Source: Bacteroidia bacterium
GTDB taxonomy: Bacteria; Bacteroidota; Bacteroidia; SpSt-205
Assembly (NCBI GenBank): GCA_025062295.1
Contig: JANXAJ010000011.1
Span: 1-53,865 of the forward strand
Direction of reading: 5' to 3'
Length of the DNA: 53,865 bases
How positions within the stretch are numbered: position 1 is the first letter of the stretch; every line of letters starts with the position of its first letter. Shown here in pieces: positions 1-8,582 of the stretch. The position numbers were made by a program, and so were the translations under genes. Below the pieces are notes generated by a model. It worked only from the letters and a program-made list of their open reading frames with translations. It did not search any database and was not told the origin of the DNA.

Positions 1-37
1 CCCCAGCACTCACCAAAAGCCCAGCCGAATAACTCAC
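1..37 (-). CDS. Possible 5' end of a gene cut by the window edge
   Basis: On the minus strand a GTG at 37 opens a frame of 12 codons that runs off the window and begins M-S-Y-S-A-G-L-L. Eleven bases upstream starts AAGGAGGTGA (49 down to 40), a full-length Shine-Dalgarno match 3 nt from the GTG as a block, with its AGGAGG core 5 nt further from the start than the block end. Other in-frame or out-of-frame starts exist (ATG at 68). Too little is visible to name a product. The strong ribosome-binding site is unusual for this window and is the main reason to call it. Confidence 0.3.
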   Translation of the reverse strand, partial: MSYSAGLLVSAG

Positions 38-87
38 TCTCACCTCCTTCTTTCTCGCCACTAAGCATGAGGCTCACTGAGGCACCC

Positions 88-1548
88 TTAGCTGAGGATG
101 CTATACAGACGACGAGTAGCCGTGATTTGACCGATCGCTTGGGCAAGCCGCGTAAGAAGAGACTCAATCTGAGCAACTATTTCGTCTTCGGTCTTATCCA
201 AAGCCTGCTCTATCTCAGACCCAAGAGAAGAGTCTACAGCAGAAACATCCCACAACTCAAGAATAGAAGGAAGGAGATTGTACCGCTTGAGAACCTCCCA
301 ACCATCTAAGAGATGGCGATGACGGGTACCTTCCCATATATCCGTAACCAGCAGCTCGCGCACAGAACGCTCAGGCGGAAACTCAGCTAAAGTTCCAATC
401 CCACCCCACACCTCAAGATTCCATTGGGCTGCTTTGAGAGCGACCTTCGCTGTCCAGAACTTAGCCAGATGAGTAAGGAGACGAAAAAGAAGATATCTAT
501 TTGAATACGGTGGCTTTTCCAACCAGACCGCCTCTAACCACTGCTCGCAGAGCCAAGCAAGGGCAGCCGCCCAAGTGAGTTGTGTATAGTGCTGCTTCAG
601 CTCATGACGAAAAAGCGGCTGTTCCGCCAGAAACTGTCCAAAGACACGACGTCGCAATGCAAAGTGATAGGCTTGAGCCAAGGCATGCAAGCCATGAGCC
701 ACTACACCTACGCTATTAGCGACACGGGAACAATTCAGAACCTCCAAGAGACAATAGAGACCCTGCTGAGGACTGCCAATCAGATAGCCTTCACTTTCTC
801 GGAGTTCAACTTCCCCTGTGGGAACGCTTCGGGTTCCAATTTTGTCTTTGAGGCGGCGTACCAAGTAGTTGCGCCCATTCCCATAGAGCCGCTCTCGCGG
901 CACCACGAAGAGTGCAATCCCTCTGATCCCTTCGGGTGCTCCCTGAGGTCGGGCTGCCACCAGCGCTAAATCAGCTCCTACATTGCTACAGAAGTATTTA
1001 TCGCCCGTGAGAGACCAACGATTCCCTCCCACCAGATAGGCTTGAGTCTGAACAGAGGCACCTAAGTCTGATCCTCCACCAATCTCTGTCATCCAGGTAG
1101 CCCCCTGCCCAAAAGGTGGATCATGGCGCCCAAGCACCGCTAAAAATTCCTCCCGCCTTTCTCCTTCATAATACTTATAGATTGGCACCCAACTGGAAAA
1201 AGTAACCGTATAAGGACAATAGAGCCCTGGATCATAATAAGCCGTAATGAAACCTAGTAAGAAGCTTGAGCGCCAGTCATGCCGCTCACTCACTTCATAC
1301 ACAATGCCAGCGGAGTAACCCGCTTCCAGCAGGTAAGTATAGAAGGGTGGATAGAGAATTTCATCTATCCTTTCACCCTCTGGGCTAAATTGACGCAAGT
1401 GAGGGGTACCAGCCCGGTCTATTGCCAAGGAGAGAGGCAGCCCTTCTGTCTGCCACCAAGCTTGATAAGCATAATGCCTGTCTGACAAAGGGAAGCCCAT
1501 CTCCCCTGCAAGAAAAGCAGTAGGTCCCCCAGAGAGAATCTCTTCCAT
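88..1548 (-). CDS. Acyl-CoA dehydrogenase family protein, AidB-like
   Basis: A 486-residue flavoprotein of the acyl-CoA dehydrogenase superfamily. The order is an N-terminal helical part, the flavin/substrate segment TWMTEIGGGSDL, the beta-domain signature KYFCSNVGADLALV, RLKDKIGTRSVPTGEVEL, and the C-terminal helical domain with DIWEGTRHRHLLDGWEVL, whose Glu sits where these enzymes carry the catalytic base. Length and motifs fit the AidB/isovaleryl-CoA-dehydrogenase-like branch better than short-chain dehydrogenases of about 380 residues. The substrate cannot be told, and a role in alkylation response or in acyl-CoA oxidation is only family inference. The gene starts 6 nt after the thrS stop, and an AGGAGG overlapping that stop lies 2 nt before the ATG, so it is probably the second gene of a thrS transcript. 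Confidence 0.85.
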   Translation of the reverse strand: MEEILSGGPTAFLAGEMGFPLSDRHYAYQAWWQTEGLPLSLAIDRAGTPHLRQFSPEGERIDEILYPPFYTYLLEAGYSAGIVYEVSERHDWRSSFLLGFITAYYDPGLYCPYTVTFSSWVPIYKYYEGERREEFLAVLGRHDPPFGQGATWMTEIGGGSDLGASVQTQAYLVGGNRWSLTGDKYFCSNVGADLALVAARPQGAPEGIRGIALFVVPRERLYGNGRNYLVRRLKDKIGTRSVPTGEVELRESEGYLIGSPQQGLYCLLEVLNCSRVANSVGVVAHGLHALAQAYHFALRRRVFGQFLAEQPLFRHELKQHYTQLTWAAALAWLCEQWLEAVWLEKPPYSNRYLLFRLLTHLAKFWTAKVALKAAQWNLEVWGGIGTLAEFPPERSVRELLVTDIWEGTRHRHLLDGWEVLKRYNLLPSILELWDVSAVDSSLGSEIEQALDKTEDEIVAQIESLLTRLAQAIGQITATRRLYSILS

Positions 1549-1554
1549 ATCCTC

Positions 1555-3471
1555 CTATGAAGGTGGCTGGGCAAAGGTTCGGACAGTATGGATAGCCTCT
1601 TCTAAGGGTATGCCTTCCTGCTGTGTCCGCTCTCGACGATTACGGATAGAAACCGTTTGCGTCTCGGCTTCACGAGCCCCTACCACCCAGATAAGTGGCA
1701 CTTTCTCCTGCTCTGCTTCCCGAATCTTTTTCCCGAGTTTCTCACTGCTCCAGTCTACCTCACATCGCAAGTTAGCAGCCTGAAGGGCAGTACTGACCTG
1801 CCTCGCATAGTCAAAAGATTTCTCACTCACTGGCAGCACCTTTATCTGAACAGGAGCTAGCCAAAGTGGCAATTCGCCCCCCGTATGCTCCAAAAGAATC
1901 CCAATAAACCGCTCAAAGGAACCCAAGAGCGCCCGATGAATCATTACAGGAGTGTGAGGAGCTCCATCAGGACCAACATAACTAAGTCCAAAGCGCTGAG
2001 GCATGGAAAAGTCCAACTGAATGGTACCCAGCTGCCATCGTCGCTGGAGGCTATCCTTGATAACGAAGTCTATTTTCGGTCCATAGAAGGCCCCTTCCCC
2101 TGGATTGACTTGGTATTGAAAGCTAGCCATTCTTAAGGCCGCTTCTAAAGCCCCTTCAGCCTGAGACCAAAGCTCCAGCGAACCAATATATTTCTTTGGA
2201 CGAGTGGAAAGGTAGATTTCCCGCTCCTGAAATCCAAAGGTCTCATATACTTCCCGAACTAGCTCAAGCAAAGCGAGAATTTCGGACTCTATCTGGTCAG
2301 GAGTACAGTAAATATGAGCATCATCCTGGGTAAAAGCTCGCACACGAAAGAGCCCCGTCAAAACGCCCGAAAGCTCGTGGCGATGCACGAGCCCAAACTC
2401 AAAGAGCCGAAGAGGAAGCTCCCTATATGAACGCAAACGGGTCCGATAAATAATCGTACTACCCGGACAATTCATGGGTTTGACAGCATAAGGCTGTTCA
2501 TCTATATGAGTAAAGTACATATTCTCGCGATAGTTATCATAATGACCTGACTGCTCCCACAGCCGCTGAGTGAGGATGATGGGAGTTTTGATTTCTTCAT
2601 AGCCGCGTCTCAGAAGCTTCCCTCGCAGCCATTCTTGGAGAACATTCAAAAGGCGCATGCCCTTCGGATGCCAGAAAGGAAAACCAGGCCCTTCCTCATG
2701 GAAAGAAAAAAGGTCTAATTGTCGTCCTAAAAGCCGATGATCTCGTCGGGCTGCTTCTTCTAAAGTATGAAGGTATTCCTCCAGTAAAGCTGGATTAGGA
2801 AAGCTAATTCCATACACGCGTGTAAGTTGTGGATTCCGACTATCTCCTCTCCAGTAAGCACCCGCTAACGAGAGGACCTTGACAGCCCGAATCGGTCCTG
2901 AATGCCACAAATGAGGCCCCTTGCATAAATCTACAAATCCCCCTGATTCATAAAAGGTGATCTCATCAGGCGGCAATTCTTGAATTAGCTCAATCTTATA
3001 CCGATTGCCCTGCTGCTCATAGTAGGCTATCGCTTCAGAAGCAGAGACCTTTTTGCGAACAAAGTATTCTGGTTTAGAAGCAAGCTCTAAAAACTTAGCT
3101 TCAATACGAGGGAAATCCTCGGGAGAAGGGGGATTGCCCTCAAAGTCTATGTCATAGTAAAAACCATTCTCAATCGGAGGGCCGATGGTAAGCTTTGCAT
3201 TAGGCCAGAAAGAAAGGATAGCTTCGGCGAGGAGATGAGCACTGGAGTGCCAGAAGACTTGACGAGCTTCCGGCGAATCCCATTCTAAGAGATAAAACTC
3301 TTGTTTCTCTCCAATGGGTGCTTGAAGCTCATGAATAGAGCAACTGGATTTAGCAGCAAGGATATCGCTCCCTCCCGGCAAACCAACCCGCAGAAGAATG
3401 GCATAAAGCGGCTCATCAGGCTCACTCTCAGCTTCAAGCGTCTGACCTCTCCAATGAAGGCGCACTCGCAT
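1555..3471 (-). CDS. thrS: Threonine--tRNA ligase
   Basis: Full-length class II threonyl-tRNA synthetase (638 residues) that charges tRNA-Thr in the cytoplasm. Domains in order: an N-terminal TGS domain (about 1-62), the editing/SAD domain with the zinc-type HSSAH motif at 75-79 and DLCKGPHLW near 181-189, the catalytic core with MNCPGS (333-338, the zinc Cys at 335) and the motif 2 region RHELSG (364-369), and the C-terminal anticodon-binding domain (about 540-638). The ATG at 3471 lies 5 nt downstream of a TAGCTTTG -7 element, so although the gene follows the 3503-7414 gene by 31 nt it should have its own promoter and an almost leaderless mRNA. No residue that I can check is missing. Confidence 0.97.
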   Translation of the reverse strand: MRVRLHWRGQTLEAESEPDEPLYAILLRVGLPGGSDILAAKSSCSIHELQAPIGEKQEFYLLEWDSPEARQVFWHSSAHLLAEAILSFWPNAKLTIGPPIENGFYYDIDFEGNPPSPEDFPRIEAKFLELASKPEYFVRKKVSASEAIAYYEQQGNRYKIELIQELPPDEITFYESGGFVDLCKGPHLWHSGPIRAVKVLSLAGAYWRGDSRNPQLTRVYGISFPNPALLEEYLHTLEEAARRDHRLLGRQLDLFSFHEEGPGFPFWHPKGMRLLNVLQEWLRGKLLRRGYEEIKTPIILTQRLWEQSGHYDNYRENMYFTHIDEQPYAVKPMNCPGSTIIYRTRLRSYRELPLRLFEFGLVHRHELSGVLTGLFRVRAFTQDDAHIYCTPDQIESEILALLELVREVYETFGFQEREIYLSTRPKKYIGSLELWSQAEGALEAALRMASFQYQVNPGEGAFYGPKIDFVIKDSLQRRWQLGTIQLDFSMPQRFGLSYVGPDGAPHTPVMIHRALLGSFERFIGILLEHTGGELPLWLAPVQIKVLPVSEKSFDYARQVSTALQAANLRCEVDWSSEKLGKKIREAEQEKVPLIWVVGAREAETQTVSIRNRRERTQQEGIPLEEAIHTVRTFAQPPS

Positions 3472-3476
3472 TCAGA

Positions 3477-3484
3477 CAAAGCTA
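3477..3484 (-). promoter_or_regulatory. -7 promoter element (TAGCTTTG) of thrS
   Basis: An exact match to the Bacteroidota TAnnTTTG -7 consensus on the minus strand, with 5 nt between it and the thrS ATG. The transcript would start at or within a few bases of the start codon. Confidence 0.7.
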
Positions 3485-3502
3485 CAAATACGCTCTTTTT
3501 CT

Positions 3503-6500
3503 TCAGCGCAGAAGCGTAACTGTACCTGCGCGAGCATAGCCTCGCAAACGAATCACATACACATAGGCTCCTTCAGGAGCTATCTCCCCCTCTCCTAATC
3601 GTCCATCCCATACAAAGGGAGCTGTGAGCGTGGTGTATATTAGTCGCCCCCACCTATCATAAATCGCAAGCTCCTGAATACATTCAGGCGAGCCTACTAT
3701 CCGAAATACATCATTAATCCCATCTCCATTAGGGGTGAATACATTCGGCACGAACAGAAGCTGCTGAATAAAACGCTCTGAATCTAAGCTGTAGAATAAA
3801 GTATCTCTACAGCCGAATTCACCAATATAAATGACTCGCCACTGATATGTATGGGGATACCTGAAGGGTAAAGTAAGAACCTGGGTAGGGGGATAAACGC
3901 TCCCGTCTACCTCTATGTATAGAATCTTTTCAATCGCAAGTGGGATCTGAAAGCGAATCTGACCTTCGCAAAGGTCGCCTTCCCATAGGAGAGAGTCCAA
4001 CTTCACCCTTAGAGGGAGAGTAAAAGTACCTTCAAGAGTATCCCGACAGAAGGGAGCACGGTCAGGATTTGTAATAAGGAGCCAAGAGTAGGTTCCCTCA
4101 GCAGGAGCCACCCACTCCACCGTATCGGCATCAAATGGCTGACCTGCGATCCACCATCTGACCGTGTTAGCAAAGCGGCTTCGCGAGCGAAAGCGAACCC
4201 GCTGACGACATGTATCTATTACAACCTCCGCCAAAGCTTGGGATTCAAAGTCTATCTCTATTTCCTTCTCAAGGGTATCCCGACATACGCTATCGGCTGA
4301 GACAGCAATGAGCCTCACCGTGTAACGCCCGGGAGCAGCATACGTGTGAGTCGGATTGCGGAGAGTGCTACTTCTCCCATCCCCGAAATCCCATCGCACA
4401 GCAGCGGCACCTACAGAGCTATCCTTCAACTGAATCGTGAGCGCACAGTAATCAATATCTATGGAAAATTGAGCTTGAACAGCTTGAACAACTTGCAGGG
4501 TTTGCCGTAGCGTATCAGAGCAGCCACTTGCATCATAAGCAATCAAAATAACCTCATATGAGCCCGGCTGCCCAAAATTATAAACTGGATTTTCTTCTAA
4601 AATGGTGTCTCCTGAAGAGAAGATCCACACATACCGCTGAGCACCCTGAGAGAGATTTTCAAAGGAGAAAGACGTGCCGCAGCTATCTCCACGCCAGCGA
4701 AAGTCAGCTTGAAGGCCCGTCGCTGAAACGGTTATTGCCTGTTCAACACTATCAGAACAGCCTTGAGGGGTAGTTACTACCAACCGAACTGAGTAGGTAC
4801 CTGGCTGAGCATAGGTGTGGGAAACAGTCGGCGTGGTATAGGTACGCCCATCACCCATATGCCATCGGTAAGCATAGCCAGTAGAGAGCTGAACGGGCGA
4901 AAGATTTACCTCTCCATCACAGCCAATCGTATACGTAAAAGTCGCGTCAGGCGAGGGATAGACCACAAGATTTCGTCGCAGGGTATCTCGTTGATTACAG
5001 GTAAAGAGATTCTCTGCTACTAAAGTGATGATATAGGTGCCAGGTTGGGTGTAGACAATACCTGTGGGCTGAGCAGCGGTTGAAGTCTGACCATTCCCGA
5101 AGTCCCAATAGAAAGTAGTACCATTCTGACTCAGATTCTGAAAGGTGGGACTGAAAGGAGCACACCCTCGACTCGGGGTAATAGCCAGAGCAGAGACCAC
5201 AGGATCCCCTAACTGAAAGTCAATCTTGAAGAGCGCATTATTACAGTTTGGACTTCTATTTTGCTGGGACACGCTACCAGGGGTAGTCGGAAAGTCGGAG
5301 AAGCCGCCGCAGCCAGCACATACCGATTGATAAATGATCCCCCGATTATCAAAGCGGCTCGTCCCTCCATCCACATGTTCCTGAGAGAAAGGTCCACCCC
5401 AAAATGAAGCATAAGCTAAACCGCTCAAAGCTGGCTCAAAAGCGACTACATAAAAATCAGCCCCATCGGTTACGCTCTGATTGGCGTTTGGGGTAGTAGG
5501 AAGGCCAGTGGTGGAGCCATACACCTGCCCACTGCCAAGGTCCAATCCACCCCATCCTGCTACATATACATATCCACATCGGTCAGCAGCAAAGGCACTG
5601 ATAGTGATATTGGGTGTGGAACGCCCAGGCGAGCCCCATACGGAGAGCCGTGTAACTTGCGAGAGGGTCTCATTCATAGAGAATACAAACTGCTTAGAAC
5701 CAGCGATGCCGTAGGCACCTCCTATTGGACTTAGGAACCCTTCGGTATGACCTACACCCCATAAAAGCCCCTGTCTATCTAAATCTATCATGAACACCTG
5801 ATCATAGGAAGAGGTTCCCCAATAAGTTCCTATGAGAAGTTGGGTCAAATCAGGTGATAGGACGGCAAGCCACCCATCAGCCCGTCCTCCCTGATAGGTG
5901 GGCTGATACGCTCCAGCAGTAGTGGGAAAATTCAGGCTATTTGTGCCACCAGCCGCATATACCATTCCATCTGCGCTCAATCGGATAGAGTAGCCAGCAT
6001 CTGCGCCACTTCCCCCGAGAAAAGTACTGGCATAGAGCCGACTCAAATCTAAAGAGAGCTGGCAAATGACTGCATCCATTCCCCCACTCAGAGTCGTCCG
6101 ATAAGCCCCAGCTGTAATAGGAAAGTCAGCCGAACGGGTAGAGGATATGATATAGCAGGCTGTATCCCCGACTACTATTTCTCCTCGCCCATCATCTGCG
6201 TAGAAGTAGTATAAGGGAAAGTCTCGGCTATTTAGCCCATCCTCTCCGCTTCCACCGAGATAAGTGCTCCCTAAAAGCTGGTTGCCTGTACTGCTAATGC
6301 ATGAGACGATAACATCTATCCCTCCACCTGAGGTAGGCTGGTAAGCAGCAGAAGATACAGGAAAGTCTGTGGAGCGAGTCGCGCCCAAAATATAGAGATT
6401 GCCCTGCGGGTCTGTTACGAGGCTGTGGGGCTGTTCGTTGTCGCTCCCTCCCAAATAGGTCGCCCAGAGACGAGTGGAACCCGTTGGATTCGTTTTCCAG

Positions 6501-7414
6501 AGAGCGATATCGGTGCTCCAAAAAAGCGGTAAAGCAGCACTGTAGTTCTGTCCTCCCCCAAAAAAAACCTGTATAGCGCCCGGCGTAACGGGAAACCTAA
6601 TTTGTTGAGGGTTAGCTATTGGATCATCATTCCATACAAAATCATTCACATTTCCACCTGCAAACCCATTGCCCTGTAGGTCATAAGTCGCTGTAAAGCC
6701 CCAGTTGTCTGAGTAAGAGCCAGAAAAGGTGGAAAAGACCACTACAGGGTCTATGATAAGAGAAGCAGAGGGCGAACTCTCTACTTCATAGCCTACCAAG
6801 GGACCTTCAAAGCGATACCGAGCGGGGAGAGGCATCCCCGTCTCACTCAAATATACAAGGGGTAGTTTCTCCACAAAGGTCCCAATGGAGGTTTCCATAT
6901 ACAAACGATCTCCTTGAATCCGAACGGAAACGCCCTCGTAGCGCAAGCGAATGTGGCGAAGCGCAGCTGCACGGCGCACGTGCCAGTCCCATTTGAGACC
7001 TTCAGGCGTGAAACGAAAAGCTAAATCAATATCTGAGTAGAGGTTCTTATACCATACTTCTTTGAAGCCACGGGCATTCGTTCCTTGCCACCTACCTTGA
7101 AAGAAGTTGTAGAGGGTAGGTTCAGGCTCACGTCCCTCAGGTTCCACTGGATGGGCACCGACCCAGCTAATGCGCATAAAGTGGGCCTTGATAGGTAGGG
7201 GAGGGCCCCACCGATTGAAGTGGGCTTGATGCAGGGGACCACCCTCTACAAGAAGGAGCACTACTCCCGTAGGCGTAAGGTATATCCGATGAGGACCCCA
7301 TGCTACCTCGTAGCGAGCCTCCGCATATACCTGTCCTTTATTCTCCACGAAAGTTCCCCCATGCCGAGCCCAACCTAACAGCCCCAGCAGGCAGATAAGC
7401 CAGCTTCTTCGCAC
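3503..7414 (-). CDS. Large secreted SBBP/PKD-domain protein with type-B T9SS sorting domain
   Basis: About 1303 residues. A signal peptide (RRSWLICLLGLLGWA) is followed by an ENKGQ-type N-terminal domain typical of Bacteroidetes SBBP proteins, then several SBBP beta-propeller repeats (recurring TYLGGS, with DFP and TAGAY nearby), then at least four PKD domains (recurring WDFG or WHMGDG, with HTYAxPGxY), and a C-terminal gliding-motility type-B sorting domain (FVPNVFTPNGDGINDVF to the end). The protein should cross the outer membrane by T9SS and be surface-bound or released. Its ligand is unknown; PKD and SBBP modules suggest adhesion or scaffolding. I chose the GTG at 7414 over the TTG at 7450 because the signal peptide then begins at residue 1 and a TTATTTTG box lies 4 nt upstream, matching other genes here. 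The TTG would add 12 basic and hydrophobic residues. Confidence 0.9.
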   Translation of the reverse strand: MRRSWLICLLGLLGWARHGGTFVENKGQVYAEARYEVAWGPHRIYLTPTGVVLLLVEGGPLHQAHFNRWGPPLPIKAHFMRISWVGAHPVEPEGREPEPTLYNFFQGRWQGTNARGFKEVWYKNLYSDIDLAFRFTPEGLKWDWHVRRAAALRHIRLRYEGVSVRIQGDRLYMETSIGTFVEKLPLVYLSETGMPLPARYRFEGPLVGYEVESSPSASLIIDPVVVFSTFSGSYSDNWGFTATYDLQGNGFAGGNVNDFVWNDDPIANPQQIRFPVTPGAIQVFFGGGQNYSAALPLFWSTDIALWKTNPTGSTRLWATYLGGSDNEQPHSLVTDPQGNLYILGATRSTDFPVSSAAYQPTSGGGIDVIVSCISSTGNQLLGSTYLGGSGEDGLNSRDFPLYYFYADDGRGEIVVGDTACYIISSTRSADFPITAGAYRTTLSGGMDAVICQLSLDLSRLYASTFLGGSGADAGYSIRLSADGMVYAAGGTNSLNFPTTAGAYQPTYQGGRADGWLAVLSPDLTQLLIGTYWGTSSYDQVFMIDLDRQGLLWGVGHTEGFLSPIGGAYGIAGSKQFVFSMNETLSQVTRLSVWGSPGRSTPNITISAFAADRCGYVYVAGWGGLDLGSGQVYGSTTGLPTTPNANQSVTDGADFYVVAFEPALSGLAYASFWGGPFSQEHVDGGTSRFDNRGIIYQSVCAGCGGFSDFPTTPGSVSQQNRSPNCNNALFKIDFQLGDPVVSALAITPSRGCAPFSPTFQNLSQNGTTFYWDFGNGQTSTAAQPTGIVYTQPGTYIITLVAENLFTCNQRDTLRRNLVVYPSPDATFTYTIGCDGEVNLSPVQLSTGYAYRWHMGDGRTYTTPTVSHTYAQPGTYSVRLVVTTPQGCSDSVEQAITVSATGLQADFRWRGDSCGTSFSFENLSQGAQRYVWIFSSGDTILEENPVYNFGQPGSYEVILIAYDASGCSDTLRQTLQVVQAVQAQFSIDIDYCALTIQLKDSSVGAAAVRWDFGDGRSSTLRNPTHTYAAPGRYTVRLIAVSADSVCRDTLEKEIEIDFESQALAEVVIDTCRQRVRFRSRSRFANTVRWWIAGQPFDADTVEWVAPAEGTYSWLLITNPDRAPFCRDTLEGTFTLPLRVKLDSLLWEGDLCEGQIRFQIPLAIEKILYIEVDGSVYPPTQVLTLPFRYPHTYQWRVIYIGEFGCRDTLFYSLDSERFIQQLLFVPNVFTPNGDGINDVFRIVGSPECIQELAIYDRWGRLIYTTLTAPFVWDGRLGEGEIAPEGAYVYVIRLRGYARAGTVTLLR

Positions 7415-7418
7415 AAGA

Positions 7419-7426
7419 CAAAATAA
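7419..7426 (-). promoter_or_regulatory. Putative -7 element (TTATTTTG) of the SBBP/PKD gene
   Basis: One mismatch to TAnnTTTG. It ends 4 nt before the GTG at 7414, the same spacing as at cysS, dusB and the DUF58 gene. Confidence 0.5.
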
Positions 7427-7464
7427 AAAACTTTTTCTCTTCTCCCTCAATGCGTTTCCCTCTC

Positions 7465-7472
7465 TATCTTCG
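7465..7472 (+). promoter_or_regulatory. Putative -7 element (TATCTTCG) of the SiaC-like gene
   Basis: One mismatch to TAnnTTTG, 6 nt before the ATG at 7479. It is divergent from the box at 7419-7426. Confidence 0.45.
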
Positions 7473-7478
7473 CGAGAG

Positions 7479-7856
7479 ATGAGACTCTTTATAGAAGGCT
7501 CTTCTTATCGCCCTATGATTCTCTTTGACTTAGAAAAGCGCTTCTTGCGGATTGACGGCATGAGCAGTATGCCCGATAGCTCTCAATTCTATATGCACTT
7601 GCTGAACTGGCTCCTAACCCACCGAGAACACATCATCCCTGATACTCGTCTCACCTTTCGGCTCCTTTATCTGAATAGCGGCTCACAAAAAGCCCTCTTT
7701 GAGTTTTTCAAACAGATTACGACCTCTAAGCTTCCCCTTGTACCTCTCTTCATCTTCACAGACCGCCCTGATAACTCCGAAGAAGTGGAGCTGCTTACTC
7801 GTATTTGTAAGCAGCTCGGACTGAAATATGAGGTCAGCTGCGAAGAAAAAGAGTAG
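7479..7856 (+). CDS. SiaC-like (DUF1987) regulatory phosphoprotein
   Basis: A 125-residue cytoplasmic protein. The N-terminal strand RPMILFDLEKRFLRIDGMSSMPDSSQFYMHLLNWL and the following LTFRLLYLNSGSQKALFEFF match the DUF1987/SiaC pattern (TPxI, then GxSxPENxxxFYxPIxxWL, then YxNTSSxKxL). From memory, SiaC in Pseudomonas is phosphorylated on the Thr of the NTSS motif by the SiaB kinase, is dephosphorylated by SiaA, and activates a diguanylate cyclase. Here that motif reads NSGS, so the Thr position is Ser. No SiaA, SiaB or cyclase gene is in the window. The gene stands alone, divergent from the SBBP/PKD gene and convergent with the DUF486 gene 14 nt away. The family call is fairly sure, the role is not. 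Confidence 0.7.
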   Translation: MRLFIEGSSYRPMILFDLEKRFLRIDGMSSMPDSSQFYMHLLNWLLTHREHIIPDTRLTFRLLYLNSGSQKALFEFFKQITTSKLPLVPLFIFTDRPDNSEEVELLTRICKQLGLKYEVSCEEKE

Positions 7857-7870
7857 CTCGGCTTATAGGC

Positions 7871-8254
7871 CTACCCTTTCTGTCCAGACCAGCCTAGCCA
7901 TACAGCAATAAGAATGAAGAGAAAAGCAAGCCAATGCCGAAGCTCTATACGTTCTCCAGTAAAGAGGAGCCGGACTACAAGCACAAACATGAGAATAGAA
8001 ATGGCTTCTTGAAGGATTTTAAGCGTGACAAGAGAGAAGGGCCCTCCTGTACCGCGAAATCCCAAGCGATTCGCAGGCACTTGAAGAACATACTCAAAAA
8101 AGGCAATCCCCCAACTTCCCACAATCACTAAGACCCAATCCAGAAAAGAAAGTCGGGCAGCAGGCTGAGCCCGCAAATGGCCGTACCACGCCAACGTCAT
8201 AAACAAGTTGGAAAGAAGAAGAAGCGCGATCGCTGCCCATCCACGCCATGTCAT
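7871..8254 (-). CDS. DMT-like membrane protein, DUF486 family
   Basis: A 127-residue integral membrane protein with four predicted hydrophobic segments (about residues 4-20, 36-52, 72-94 and 105-122). The family signature is clear: LLLLSNLFMTLAWYGHL, then SWGIAFFEYVLQVPANRLGF, then LKILQEAISILMFV. DUF486 proteins resemble half-size drug/metabolite transporters, but no substrate is known. The start at 8254 (MTWRGW) is preferred to the TTG at 8290, because TACATTTG, an exact -7 consensus, lies 8 nt upstream of it and inside the longer version. The protein would then begin directly before its first membrane segment. Confidence 0.8.
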   Translation of the reverse strand: MTWRGWAAIALLLLSNLFMTLAWYGHLRAQPAARLSFLDWVLVIVGSWGIAFFEYVLQVPANRLGFRGTGGPFSLVTLKILQEAISILMFVLVVRLLFTGERIELRHWLAFLFILIAVWLGWSGQKG

Positions 8255-8582
8255 ACGAAGCGCAAATGTATGCCAGAGGTTCGCTTCCAATACAGAGACA
8301 CACTAAAGTCATGAGAAATCTCCGCCTCTTTCCCTCCACAACGAGTGCCGCCCTTCTGCCTTAGGCGTCCTGATTATAAGCTAACATTACCCCATTTACG
8401 CTTTGCTGCATGTTACGGACACTCGAAACTCTAGTAGCAAAGGTTAGAGAATCCTGATGAACAAAGCTTATACTCTTGCTGGAGCTTATGCTTTCCCCTT
8501 CTTCAGGAAAAGAGAGTCCGAATACATCTGCTATTCTCTTGCGTTTACTTTTGCTTTACACACTAGACGCTGCTTTGTAGAA
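8255..8582. promoter_or_regulatory. Divergent control region between DUF486 and pstS
   Basis: 328 bp without a gene. On the minus strand TACATTTG (8270 to 8263) serves the DUF486 gene. On the plus strand an exact TACTTTTG lies at 8546-8553, and a weaker CTGCTTTG at 8570-8577 ends 5 nt before the pstS ATG. Upstream are two direct copies of AGCTTATrCT (8465-8474 and 8483-8492, 18 bp apart) and one inverted AGCTTAT (8376-8382). These could bind a phosphate regulator such as PhoB, but this is inference from position only. A longer reading of pstS from 8457 would lie across this DNA and is not favoured. Confidence 0.45.

Noticed and set aside
580-969. 129-codon plus-strand frame opposite the AidB-like gene
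   Set aside because: It is a shadow of a gene with clear family motifs and shows no recognisable domain.
6970-6990. CACGTG core that might be a parS site for ParB
   Set aside because: Flanking bases do not give the TTTCACGTGAAA-type or TTCCACGTGGAA-type palindrome, and it lies inside the SBBP/PKD coding region.
8457-8582. N-terminal extension of pstS from the ATG at 8457
   Set aside because: It would place 42 residues before a clear lipoprotein signal and cover the promoter boxes.
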